This document shows positions 53,129-61,234 of a DNA stretch of 64,000 nt, in pieces. Position 1 is the first letter of the stretch, and each line of letters opens with the position of its first letter. The notes beneath the pieces were generated by a model that was not told the DNA's origin, ran no database searches, and worked only from the letters and a program-made list of their open reading frames with translations. This DNA comes from an uncultured Oceanisphaera sp. GTDB taxonomy: Bacteria > Pseudomonadota > Gammaproteobacteria > Enterobacterales > Aeromonadaceae. Position numbers and translations under genes: made by a program. The DNA lies in assembly GCF_947495715.1 (NCBI RefSeq), contig NZ_CANLZU010000015.1, positions 1 through 64,000 on the forward strand, written 5' to 3'.

Positions 53129-53206
53129 GTATAACGCCGCGCACACTGGCGCGAGCTTGCGAGTGTCCGGCAGCCGAAGGCTGCGAAGCACTGCGCTTGG
53201 TTATGA
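53129..53206 (-). repeat. Integron-type attC site
   Basis: 78 bp, read on the minus strand from TCATAAC (R'') to GTTATAC (R'). Inner arms GCGCAGTG and CAGTGTGCGC pair imperfectly with extra bases on one side, and a GCAGCC-TTC-GGCTGC hairpin forms the tip. The first nine bases of the adjoining cassette, GTTATGAGT (53496-53488), are exactly complementary to ACTCATAAC at the start of the site. This relation between the leading edge and the R'' of the same cassette is what a mobile cassette shows. Confidence 0.7.
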
Positions 53207-53210
53207 GTAC

Positions 53211-53489
53211 TCACTTCCTACCACCAAAATTATGATGCTGGAACTGTGGCACAACAACTTCCTTACCGTTTGCGAGTTTTTGACCGCAATAAGGGCAGAA
53301 CGCCACCAGAACCCTAATGGTCTCGATTGTCTGCCCCTCATATTCGAGATAATGGTCGTGTTCAAGATCTTCCTCTGTCGCTACCCTATTCAGGTTCAGA
53401 TAGACATCGTTACCATCTTCTTCAAACCACACTTCAGTGAGCGAGCAAGAAGAACAGTTATGAATCATATCTCGAACCTCATTAAGCAC
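53211..53489 (-). CDS. Integron-cassette protein with two CxxC pairs
   Basis: 92 residues from a GTG at 53489, 7 bases inside the cassette edge; ATG 53468 is an alternative. CSSC (12-15) and CPYC (65-68) probably form one zinc site, with an acidic middle (EEDLEHDHYLEYEG). The stop is 5 bp before the attC. No family recognised; cassette genes of environmental integrons are often of this kind. No integrase gene is in the window. Confidence 0.75.
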   Translation of the reverse strand: MLNEVRDMIHNCSSCSLTEVWFEEDGNDVYLNLNRVATEEDLEHDHYLEYEGQTIETIRVLVAFCPYCGQKLANGKEVVVPQFQHHNFGGRK

Positions 53490-53496
53490 TCATAAC

Positions 53497-53970
53497 ATTT
53501 TAATACTGCGCATGCGTATATACACTCTTGTGCCAAATCCGGTTATGGAAACAAAACTCCATTACCATCAGCTGTTTACTCGCTTTCCTGATCTGACACT
53601 CTTGTGAAAAGTGAGCATGCGCATACTGGTTCCGTGGTGTGCGCAGTATCTACATCGACAGTTTATTAACCAGTTGAATCACAGGCGTTTTCTGTCTTCG
53701 GCTGATAATAAACGCGCATCGCTTGTGGTGATATCGCGCACACTTCCAGTGTGGCTCTAAATATACTGTGCATACTTGACCGTCTGGATGGCTTTTTTGC
53801 AGGCTTCATCGGTGTTGCTCACCCATGCTACCGCCCCTGCGTTTCAGGCCGCCATTCCCTGCAACCACGGTTTTCAAATGCATCTATTCTGGCTGCTCAG
53901 GTGCGGGGAGGCAATTGCAAAAAGGTAAGAGTGAGGTGCAAAACGGGTGGGTGGTTGTTTTGTGTCCACA
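53497..53970. other. Gene-free region right of the cassette
   Basis: About 470 bp. It contains palindromes around GCGCATGCG (53506-53516 and 53616-53626) and the repeated CACTCTTGTG (53523 and 53597). A 78-codon open frame at 53751-53987 has no ribosome site and ends in a repeat. Probably debris of earlier insertions. Confidence 0.45.
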
Positions 53971-54320
53971 GATCACGCCGACATTGACGGGAGGATAAAG
54001 GGAGCTGCTCGGCCGACCTTCTGTTTCATGGACGAAACAGTGAGCCTCCAGGGAGGGATTTACGGCGAGTCGGCGGAGCGGGCCCTTTGTCCGACGTGTT
54101 GCGCCGATACCGTGCAATGATTGTGGTCGATTGAAATCGACCCTACGGATTCGGATCGGGTGTTGTTTTTTCCGCAGGTCACGCCGAATTTGACGGGAGG
54201 GCAAAGGGATCTGCTCGGCCGACCATCACATAACAGGGATGTTATGTGCTGAGCGAAACATGGATGTCTTGAGCGAGTCGGCAGGGCGGACCCTTTGTCC
54301 GACGTGTTGCCTCGGCTATC
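53971..54320 (+). repeat. Tandem two-hairpin repeats, copies B and C
   Basis: Two units in the same direction, about 205 bp apart. Copy B: hairpin 1 CTGTTTC-ATGGAC-GAAACAG (54021-54040), hairpin 2 TCC-AGGGAG-GGA (54047-54058), then TTTACGGCGAGTCGG and a class 1 palindrome GGTCGATTGAAATCGACC plus CTAC (54125-54146). Copy C: hairpin 1 CACATAAC-AGGGAT-GTTATGTG (54227-54248), diverged hairpin 2, then GCGAGTCGGCAGGGCGG. A partial third end (GGCGAGTCGGCGGAGCAG) is at 54396-54414. Confidence 0.72.
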
Positions 54321-54441
54321 GCGAAGTGCTGTCTGTTTCTACGGAGTGGTCTGATCCGCCAGTGGTCGCTTCGGCTACGGCGTGTGGCAAGTCCGAGGCG
54401 AGTCGGCGGAGCAGATAGGGGCAGTGTTTGGTGCGGGTAAA

Positions 54442-54463
54442 GCCCCACTTCGGTGGGGCCTAC
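54442..54463 (-). repeat. GTAG-headed palindrome (class 3)
   Basis: On the minus strand GTAG then GCCCCACCGAAGTGGGGC. It lies 12 bp past the DUF3422 stop and could end that transcript as a hairpin, though no T run follows. Confidence 0.6.
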
Positions 54464-54475
54464 GCGGTTCAGGTT

Positions 54476-55720
54476 TTAGTCTTCGCCTACGCCGCGCAGC
54501 AGTCGGCGAATATAAAGCCAGAGCACAAGGGCGATAAAGGGCACCGATATGCTCAGGCCCGCTTCCATCAGGTGGCGGTATTCTTCGTTGTCGACCAGGT
54601 TGCGCAGTGTGCGGTCAATCAGGTCAAAGGCGTAATAGGTCACCACGATAATGGAAAAGCTCTCCAGCTTGGCCTGCAGCCGCAGCTGCTCGCCGGCCCG
54701 CTTGCTGAGGGAGGCGAGCATGTCGCGGTTTTGCTGCTCAACAGACAAGTCCACCTGCGAACGCACCAGCTGGGTGGTGCGCGCCAGCCGGCGAGAAAGC
54801 TGCTCGATGCGCAGGCCGGCGGTGCGGCAGGTGCGGGTGGCCGGATCCAGCCGGCGATCCATGAACTGCTCTACGGTCTGGCGGCCTTCTATGCGGGTTT
54901 CGCGCAGTTCGCCAATTCGCTTGTTGACCAGGGTGAAATAGGCCTCTGCCGCCGAGAAACGGTTGGAGGTGAGCGCCGACAGCTCTTCCAGTCGCTGCGC
55001 CAGGCTCATCAGCTGATGCAAAAGCACCGATGGCTCTTCGGACGCGACCCGGGTAGAGAGCTCGACCAGCTCGGTTTCAAGCTGGTTGATCGCCGGTACC
55101 ATGTCGTTTGCCAGCGGCAGTGCCAGCAGCGCCACATGGCGATAGGTCTCGATCTCGCAAATGCGTTGCAGCAAGCGTCCGGCCTGCTGCAACTGCAGGC
55201 CGCGATCCTCCACCAGCACCCGCACCAGGCCGCTGTCTTCACGGGGGTAAAAGTCGGTCCACATCTGACCGACGCCAGACATGACCATGGAGCTGTTCAC
55301 CTGATAGTCACCGAAGTGCTTATCCAGCCAGGCATTTTCATCGACATTGGCCCGATGGGCGCGAAACAGGATCTCGGCACCGCACAAAAAGCTGCCCGGC
55401 ACGGACGCCAGCCATTCGGCCGGCAACTGCGGCAGTTCCAGTGTATTCAGCGCGGTCAGCGTCAGGGTGTAAAACTCGTGGTGGGCTTCAAACCGCAGCG
55501 TCAGGCGATCGTTCTCGCCCTGCCAGAAACGCGACTTGCTGATGGTCTCTTGCAGCCCCAGCAGGTCGATGAGTCGAAACACGCTTTGCTGCACGTCCTG
55601 CAGCGGGGCGCCGTCATACACTACCGCAATGTGCCGCATTCCGAGCGGCCCCTGCAGCTTTTGAAACGGCCGGGCATGAACCTCTGCGATGATTTGCTCT
55701 CGCAACGGGTGACTGAGCAT
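54476..55720 (-). CDS. DUF3422 family membrane-anchored protein
   Basis: 414 residues, start behind AAGGAG. The N-terminal half begins HPLREQIIAEVHARPFQKL, the DUF3422 signature. A long helical region (about 190-350) probably forms coiled coil, and a hydrophobic end (ISVPFIALVLWLYIRRLL, 390-410) anchors it in the inner membrane, preceded by the start of a weaker segment (FSIIVVTYYAFDL). Function unknown; the shape recalls CorA-like or RMD1-like anchored proteins. Confidence 0.85.
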   Translation of the reverse strand: MLSHPLREQIIAEVHARPFQKLQGPLGMRHIAVVYDGAPLQDVQQSVFRLIDLLGLQETISKSRFWQGENDRLTLRFEAHHEFYTLTLTALNTLELPQLPAEWLASVPGSFLCGAEILFRAHRANVDENAWLDKHFGDYQVNSSMVMSGVGQMWTDFYPREDSGLVRVLVEDRGLQLQQAGRLLQRICEIETYRHVALLALPLANDMVPAINQLETELVELSTRVASEEPSVLLHQLMSLAQRLEELSALTSNRFSAAEAYFTLVNKRIGELRETRIEGRQTVEQFMDRRLDPATRTCRTAGLRIEQLSRRLARTTQLVRSQVDLSVEQQNRDMLASLSKRAGEQLRLQAKLESFSIIVVTYYAFDLIDRTLRNLVDNEEYRHLMEAGLSISVPFIALVLWLYIRRLLRGVGED

Positions 55721-56037
55721 TGCTTCTCCTTTATTGCTGTCAGTCAGAATCCGGATAATTTACCAGATTTTTTCGGCTCGCTATTCGCTATCTGCTCCCG
55801 GTTCGTTGGAGATAACCGGGCTACGGCCATTCAACAGCCGATACGCTTCTTTCTCAACCACTGCGGCCTTGTCTCGTCGCTGGGCAAGGTGGGTGGGTGA
55901 CGGCTGATATAAATGTTCTTATTGCGACATTTTTCAGCTTGTTTGATGGCAAGGCTGGCTTGGTTGTTTTCTGTGCGACCGCGCTGCAACCCCGGCGCAG
56001 AGCGGCCAGATGAAGGGGTGGTCAGAAAATAAAGTAG

Positions 56038-56051
56038 TTGATTTACATCAA
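56038..56051 (+). promoter_or_regulatory. FNR box upstream of napF
   Basis: TTGAT-TTAC-ATCAA, identical to the FNR consensus TTGATnnnnATCAA. With the usual -41.5 position, transcription should begin near 56086, 100 bp before napF. It implies oxygen-controlled nap expression. The rest of the gap 55721-56185 shows no gene; I found no certain NarP site. Confidence 0.88.
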
Positions 56052-56185
56052 TGTTCCATCTGAAATGCTTGTTTTACCTGTTCAACTACGTCTATAAGAA
56101 CTACAGTGGCACTCAGGTTAATAAAGGCTTATGTTTCAATGGCTTTAATTTTATTAAAACGACCATATTCAACAAGGTAGTGAGT

Positions 56186-56698
56186 ATGTCACATTCTCGG
56201 ATTAACCTTTCAAGACGCCAACTTTTTACTCGTCGAAACGTCTCGGACAAGCCGTCATTACCCTGGGTCAGAGAGGCGCAATTTACCGATTTATGTACCC
56301 AATGTGGTGAATGCATCAAGCAGTGCCCCACCAGGATCATTCATCCTGGTGATGGGGGTTTTCCGCGGGTTGATTTTGCACACGGCGAATGTACCTTTTG
56401 TTATCAATGTGCCGAGGTCTGCCCCGAGCCGTTATTTGTGCCAAAAACCGAACCGGCCTGGCAAGCCCGGGCGGTGATTGAAGCGGGCTGTCTGGCTAAA
56501 CAAAACATCGATTGTCGAAGCTGTGGTGACAGCTGCGAACCCTTTGCCATTAGCTTCAAGCTGGCGGTGGGCCGGGTGGCACAGCCGCAAATAGACATGA
56601 ATAGCTGCACCGGGTGTGGTGCCTGCGTGTCGGTGTGCCCGACCTCGGCCATTACCATCAAGAATATTTTTCAAGAGAGCGCCAATGTCACTGAATGA
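56186..56698 (+). CDS. napF: Ferredoxin-type protein NapF
   Basis: 170 residues from ATG 56186 (MSHSRINLSRRQLFTRR); the frame is open back to 56051 but that would place the FNR box in the gene. Four 4Fe-4S motifs: CTQCGECIKQCP, CTFCYQCAEVCP, CRSCGDSCEP and CTGCGACVSVCP. NapF is cytoplasmic and helps insert the cluster or activate NapA before export. Overlaps napD by 14 bp. Confidence 0.94.
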   Translation: MSHSRINLSRRQLFTRRNVSDKPSLPWVREAQFTDLCTQCGECIKQCPTRIIHPGDGGFPRVDFAHGECTFCYQCAEVCPEPLFVPKTEPAWQARAVIEAGCLAKQNIDCRSCGDSCEPFAISFKLAVGRVAQPQIDMNSCTGCGACVSVCPTSAITIKNIFQESANVTE

Positions 56699-56990
56699 AG
56701 TTCATATCTCAAGTTTGGTGGTTCACGCCGTGCCCCAACATTTAAACGCCATCAAACGCCAGATTGAAGCATTTGACGGCGCAGAAATTTATGGTGAAAG
56801 CGAAGCAGGAAAACTGGTGGTGGTGATAGAAACCCGAAACCAGGGCTATATTACCGATACCATTGATGCGATAAATCAGCTCGAACACGTATTAAGTACC
56901 GCATTGGTGTTTCATCAAATAGAAAGTGACTTCGATGATGAAGTCAGTACAGCAGAAAAGTCGGATTCAAAGCTTAAGGATGAACTATGA
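56685..56990 (+). CDS. napD: NapA signal-peptide chaperone NapD
   Basis: 101 residues from ATG 56685. A small ferredoxin-like fold: [20 protein letters not shown] and the [16 protein letters not shown] strand match NapD, which holds the Tat signal peptide of NapA until cofactor loading is complete. The C-terminal 20 residues are acidic and charged. Overlaps napF by 14 bp and napA by 4 bp. Confidence 0.94.
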   Translation: MSLNEVHISSLVVHAVPQHLNAIKRQIEAFDGAEIYGESEAGKLVVVIETRNQGYITDTIDAINQLEHVLSTALVFHQIESDFDDEVSTAEKSDSKLKDEL

Positions 56991-59479
56991 AAATAACCAG
57001 ACGTGCCTTTGTGAAAGCAAATGCCGCCGCTTCTGCCGCGGCAGTGGCCGGGATCAGCCTTCCTGTTTCTGCCACCAACTTGATCGTCAGCTCGGATGAA
57101 ACCGCCATTAAATGGGACAAGGCCCCGTGCCGCTTTTGTGGCACCGGTTGTTCCGTGCTGGTGGGTACGCAACAGGGCCGCGTCGTCGCCACCCAGGGCG
57201 ACCCGGAAGCGCCGGTGAACAAGGGACTCAACTGCATTAAAGGCTATTTTCTGTCGAAAATCATGTACGGCAAAGACCGGTTGACCACGCCCTTGCTGCG
57301 CATGAAAAACGGCCAGTATCATAAAGACGGCGACTTCGAACCCGTCTCCTGGGATCAGGCCTTTGATGTGATGGCGGAGAAGTTCAAACAGGCCCTCAAG
57401 GAAAAAGGCCCTACCAGTGTGGGCATGTTTGGCTCCGGCCAATGGACCGTGATGGAAGGTTACGCCGCATCCAAACTGATGAAGGCGGGATTTCGTTCCA
57501 ACAACCTGGATCCCAACGCGCGCCACTGCATGGCCTCGGCCGTGGTCGGCTTTATGCGTACCTTTGGCATCGATGAGCCGATGGGCTGTTATGACGACTT
57601 TGAACACGCCGACGCCTTCGTGCTGTGGGGCTCCAACATGGCGGAAATGCACCCGGTGCTATGGACCCGTATCACCGACCGCCGGTTAAGCCATTCCCAC
57701 GTTAAAGTGAATGTGCTGTCTACCTACTATCACCGCAGCTTTGAGCTGGCCGACCGCGGCATGATCTTTCATCCACAGTCCGATCTGGCCATTGCCAACT
57801 TTATTGCCAACTACATCATCGAAAACGAGGCGGTTAACTGGGACTTTGTGGATAAACACACCCACTTCAAGCAGGCCACCACCGATATTGGCTACGGCCT
57901 GCGTGATGATGACCCGCTGCAAATCAAGGCCAGGAACGCGAACTCGGGCGAGATGGCCGACATTTCGTTTGAAGAATACAAAGCCTCGGTGGCCCCCTAC
58001 ACGGTAGAAAAAGCGGCGGAAATGTCCGGCGTGCTACCGGAAGACCTGATTGCACTGGCCAAACAGTACGCGGATCCCGATACCAAGGTGATGTCGCTGT
58101 GGACCATGGGCATGAACCAGCATACCCGTGGCGTGTGGATGCAAAGTCTGGTGTATAACCTGCACCTGTTGACCGGCAAAATCTCGGAGCCGGGTAACAG
58201 TCCCTTCTCGTTGACCGGTCAGCCTTCCGCCTGTGGTACCGCCCGCGAAGTGGGCACCTTTGCCCACCGTTTGCCCGCAGACCTGCTGGTGGCCAATCCG
58301 GAACACCGCAAGATTGCCGAGAAAATCTGGAAGCTGCCGGAAGGCACCATACCGCCGAAACCGGGTTTTCATGCGGTGCTGCAAGATCGCATGCTCAACG
58401 ACGGCAAGCTCAATGCCTACTGGGTGATGTGCAACAACAACATGCAGGCGGGCCCCAACATCAACACCGAACGGTTACCGGGTTACCGCAACCCCGACAA
58501 CTTCATTGTGTGCTCCGACCCGTATCCAACGGTTACTGCCCAGGCTTCGGATCTGATCCTGCCTACCGCCATGTGGGTCGAAAAAGAAGGCGCCTATGGT
58601 AACGCCGAGCGTCGTACCCAGGCCTGGTACCAGCAGGTGTCGCCGGTGGAAGGAGCAAAGTCCGATCTGTGGCAAATCATGGAGTTTGCCAAGCGCTTCA
58701 ACATTGAAGAGGTGTGGGATGAAGCCTTGATGGCCCAGGTGCCGGAATTACGTGGCAAGACCATGTACGACATTCTGTTTCGTAACGGTAACGTGGACAA
58801 ATACCCGCTCGATGAAGCACAAGAGCTGAACGACGACGCCCGCTCTGCCGGTTTTTACGTACAAAAGGGGCTGTTTGAAGAATATGCCGAATTTGGTCGC
58901 GGACACGGCCACGACCTGGCCCCCTACGATGTGTATCACCAGGTGCGCGGTTTGCGCTGGCCGGTGGTAGACGGCAAGGAAACCCTGTGGCGATTCAACC
59001 CGGAATATGACCCCTATGCCAAACGTGAAGGCCGGGATTTCTACGGCAAGCCCGATGGCAAGGCGCTGATCATTTCGGCACCCTATGAAGCGCCGCCGGA
59101 AGTGCCTAACGATGAATACGATTTGTGGCTCTGTACCGGCCGGGTGCTGGAACACTGGCACACCGGTACCATGACCCGGCGCGTGCCCGAGCTGTACAAA
59201 GCCATTCCCGATGCGCATTGCTACATTCATCCGGATGATGCCGAGGCGCGTAATTTGCGCCGTGGAGACGAAGTGCTCATTCAGTCGCCGCGCGGTGAAG
59301 TGCGGGCGCGGGTTGAAACCCGTGGTCGTAACCGGCCGCCAAAAGGTCTGGTGTTTGTGCCCTTCTTTGATGCGCGCATTCTGGTCAACAAGCTGATTCT
59401 GGATGCCACCGATCCGCTATCCAAACAGACCGACTACAAAAAATGTCCGGTAAAGATAACCAGAATCGCCAGCGTGTAA
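56987..59479 (+). CDS. napA: Periplasmic nitrate reductase catalytic subunit NapA
   Basis: 830 residues; E. coli NapA has 828. Tat signal ([13 protein letters not shown]) for folded export. One 4Fe-4S cluster from C48, C51, C55 and C83. The molybdenum ligand is C181 in [11 protein letters not shown]. Binds bis-MGD, whose synthesis needs MobB (29.7 kb), and reduces nitrate to nitrite in the periplasm. Overlaps napD by 4 bp; a 103-bp gap separates it from napB. Confidence 0.97.
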   Translation: MKITRRAFVKANAAASAAAVAGISLPVSATNLIVSSDETAIKWDKAPCRFCGTGCSVLVGTQQGRVVATQGDPEAPVNKGLNCIKGYFLSKIMYGKDRLTTPLLRMKNGQYHKDGDFEPVSWDQAFDVMAEKFKQALKEKGPTSVGMFGSGQWTVMEGYAASKLMKAGFRSNNLDPNARHCMASAVVGFMRTFGIDEPMGCYDDFEHADAFVLWGSNMAEMHPVLWTRITDRRLSHSHVKVNVLSTYYHRSFELADRGMIFHPQSDLAIANFIANYIIENEAVNWDFVDKHTHFKQATTDIGYGLRDDDPLQIKARNANSGEMADISFEEYKASVAPYTVEKAAEMSGVLPEDLIALAKQYADPDTKVMSLWTMGMNQHTRGVWMQSLVYNLHLLTGKISEPGNSPFSLTGQPSACGTAREVGTFAHRLPADLLVANPEHRKIAEKIWKLPEGTIPPKPGFHAVLQDRMLNDGKLNAYWVMCNNNMQAGPNINTERLPGYRNPDNFIVCSDPYPTVTAQASDLILPTAMWVEKEGAYGNAERRTQAWYQQVSPVEGAKSDLWQIMEFAKRFNIEEVWDEALMAQVPELRGKTMYDILFRNGNVDKYPLDEAQELNDDARSAGFYVQKGLFEEYAEFGRGHGHDLAPYDVYHQVRGLRWPVVDGKETLWRFNPEYDPYAKREGRDFYGKPDGKALIISAPYEAPPEVPNDEYDLWLCTGRVLEHWHTGTMTRRVPELYKAIPDAHCYIHPDDAEARNLRRGDEVLIQSPRGEVRARVETRGRNRPPKGLVFVPFFDARILVNKLILDATDPLSKQTDYKKCPVKITRIASV

Positions 59480-59582
59480 GAGTGGCGAGAGGGTAAGTTC
59501 TCACTCGGGTAACAGGGCAGTTATATCAAGGCCACCCCATCGCTTAGTGACGCAGGGGTGGTCATAAAAGAATGGAGAGGTT

Positions 59583-60083
59583 ATGCAAAAAATCATGATG
59601 GCATTGCTGGCAGCCAGTGCACTGCTGTTCGGTACCGTACAAGCCGAAGAGTCGGCCAAGGCAAACCCGGTGGCGACCGATACCGCCGCTCATACCGTCA
59701 ACCAGGGCGGCATTGGTGGTGTGGAGTCGTTACGTGGCATGAGTGAACTAGAAACCACGCGCCCGGCGGACGACTTCAAGCGTTTTCCCAAGGATCACCA
59801 TTTGGACAGTAGCTATGTGTATCAGCCACCCTTGATCCCCCATACCATCCGTAACTATGAAGTGTCGTTAAACGCCAATAAGTGTCTTTCCTGTCACAGC
59901 TGGAAAAACGCCAAGGAAATGGGCGCCACCAAGATCAGCGTGACTCACTATGTGAATCGTCAGGAGCAGGTGCTGTCGGATGTGTCACCGCGTCGTTACT
60001 TTTGCTTGCAATGTCACGTGCCTCAGGCCGATGCCAAACCGCTGGTTGAGAGCAACTTTCAGAGCGTCGATTCATTGCGGTAA
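59583..60083 (+). CDS. napB: Nitrate reductase diheme cytochrome c subunit NapB
   Basis: 166 residues. A Sec signal (ALLAASALLFGTVQA) and two c-heme motifs, CLSCH (about 101-105) and CLQCH (about 140-144), the number expected for NapB. The N-terminal DTAAHTVNQGGIGGVESLRG stretch is the part that wraps NapA. Passes electrons from NapC to NapA. Confidence 0.95.
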   Translation: MQKIMMALLAASALLFGTVQAEESAKANPVATDTAAHTVNQGGIGGVESLRGMSELETTRPADDFKRFPKDHHLDSSYVYQPPLIPHTIRNYEVSLNANKCLSCHSWKNAKEMGATKISVTHYVNRQEQVLSDVSPRRYFCLQCHVPQADAKPLVESNFQSVDSLR

Positions 60084-60109
60084 TAAAACGCGACTTAAGA
60101 GTGAGAGCC

Positions 60110-60685
60110 ATGAAATTATTAAAAAGATTCTGGAAGCGTTTATCCACTCCCAGCAAGGCCGCGGCAGGCGTGGTGCTGCTGATGGGGTTTATCGGTGGCT
60201 TGCTGTTTTGGGGAGCTTTTAATACCGGAATGGAAGCCACCAACACCGAGCAGTTCTGTTCCGGCTGCCACGCCCCCATCGTAAAAGAGATCCGTGAAAC
60301 CATTCACTACGCCAACCGTTCTGGAGTGCGTGCCATCTGTTCCGACTGCCATGTTCCTCATAACTGGACCGATAAAATCGTGCGCAAGGTGCAGGCATCC
60401 AAAGAGCTGGCCTTTCACTTTATCGGTACCATCGATACCGACGAGAAGTTCAAGGCGCGTCGTGGGCATCTGGCCCATCGCGAGTGGCAACGGATGAAAG
60501 AAAACAACTCGCAAGAGTGCCGTAACTGTCATCAATTCGACTATATGGACTTCTCGGAGCAAGGCCCCCGCGCGGTAAGGCTGCACTCGACCGCCCTGGC
60601 CGGTGGCGATAAAACCTGTGTTGATTGCCATAAGGGGATTGCCCATAAACTGCCGGACATGAGCGACGTGGCCGGCTGGCAATAA
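60110..60685 (+). CDS. napC: Membrane-anchored tetraheme cytochrome c NapC
   Basis: 191 residues from ATG 60110 (a GTG three codons earlier is less likely). One N-terminal membrane helix (GVVLLMGFIGGLLFWGAF) and four heme motifs: CSGCH, CSDCH, CRNCH and CVDCH. NapC/NirT-family quinol dehydrogenase that feeds NapB. With napGH absent, NapC is the only quinol route seen here. Confidence 0.96.
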   Translation: MKLLKRFWKRLSTPSKAAAGVVLLMGFIGGLLFWGAFNTGMEATNTEQFCSGCHAPIVKEIRETIHYANRSGVRAICSDCHVPHNWTDKIVRKVQASKELAFHFIGTIDTDEKFKARRGHLAHREWQRMKENNSQECRNCHQFDYMDFSEQGPRAVRLHSTALAGGDKTCVDCHKGIAHKLPDMSDVAGWQ

Positions 60686-60716
60686 GCGCCTGGAACGAGA
60701 ACAAGAGGGGAAACGA

Positions 60717-60854
60717 ATGAGTACCTTAGAATACGTTATCTGGCATATCCTGGGTTACGCCACCATACCGGTGATTATTATCGCCGGTTTTATTGCCGTC
60801 GCCGCCGTGTGTATTGGCATTCTGTCGGTGACCAAAGACAGGAAAATTGATTGA
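60717..60854 (+). CDS. Small membrane protein of the TIGR02808 type, end of nap operon
   Basis: 45 residues behind AAGAGGGGAAACGA, 31 bp after napC. MSTLEYVIWHILGYATIPVI starts it, one transmembrane helix (IPVIIIAGFIAVAAVCIGIL) follows and the tail is SVTKDRKID. It matches the short TIGR02808 proteins found beside nap genes in Vibrio and Shewanella, as I recall. Perhaps a small partner of NapC. A terminator follows directly. Confidence 0.8.
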   Translation: MSTLEYVIWHILGYATIPVIIIAGFIAVAAVCIGILSVTKDRKID

Positions 60855-60880
60855 TACTGCCTGAGAGAACAGGCTGAAAG

Positions 60881-60912
60881 AAAAAGCGGGGAGGGCGACC
60901 TTCCCGCTTTTT
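60881..60912 (+). terminator. Terminator of the nap operon
   Basis: AAAAAGCGGGGAGGG-CGA-CCTTCCCGCTTTTT, almost identical to the racemase terminator at 50414-50442. Confidence 0.88.
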
Positions 60913-60940
60913 GTTGTCGCCGATACCATGCAGTGGTTTT

Positions 60941-61215
60941 GGTCGATTACTCTTGGCATCAAATATCGACCCTACGGATGTTCGTGCGGGATATGGAATC
61001 GGGGGTTTGGTTTGGCTTCCCAGTGCTCTGATCCGCCAACTGAAGTGGCGGCTACAGGTTAAGCGAGGATGTTGTGTTTTTTCTGCAGGCCACGCCGCAA
61101 TTGACGGGAGGACAAAGGGATTCGCTCGGCCGACCATCCGCGCCATGGATGGCGCGGTTGAGCCCCCAGGGAGGGGTTTACGGCGAGTCGGCGGAGCGGG
61201 GCCTTTGCCCTCTTT
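60941..61215 (+). repeat. Composite repeat: class 1 and class 2 palindromes, two-hairpin copy D
   Basis: In order: an enlarged class 1 palindrome ending CCCTAC (60941-60975); CCGCCAACTGAAGTGGCGG plus CTAC (61033-61055); hairpin 1 CCGCGCC-ATGGAT-GGCGCGG (61138-61157); hairpin 2 CCC-AGGGAG-GGG (61165-61176); then TTTACGGCGAGTCGGCGG. It fills the 380-bp gap between the nap operon and the FAD enzyme. Confidence 0.72.
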
Positions 61216-61234
61216 AAGGACTAGCTCCCAGCCT

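Noticed and set aside
53490..53548. A second 59-base attC right of the cassette
   Set aside because: It has TCATAAC and GTTATGG ends but no complementary inner arms, so it does not fold like an attC.
53751..53987. 78-codon frame in the repeat-rich gap
   Set aside because: No ribosome site, cysteine-rich random composition, runs into repeat copy B.
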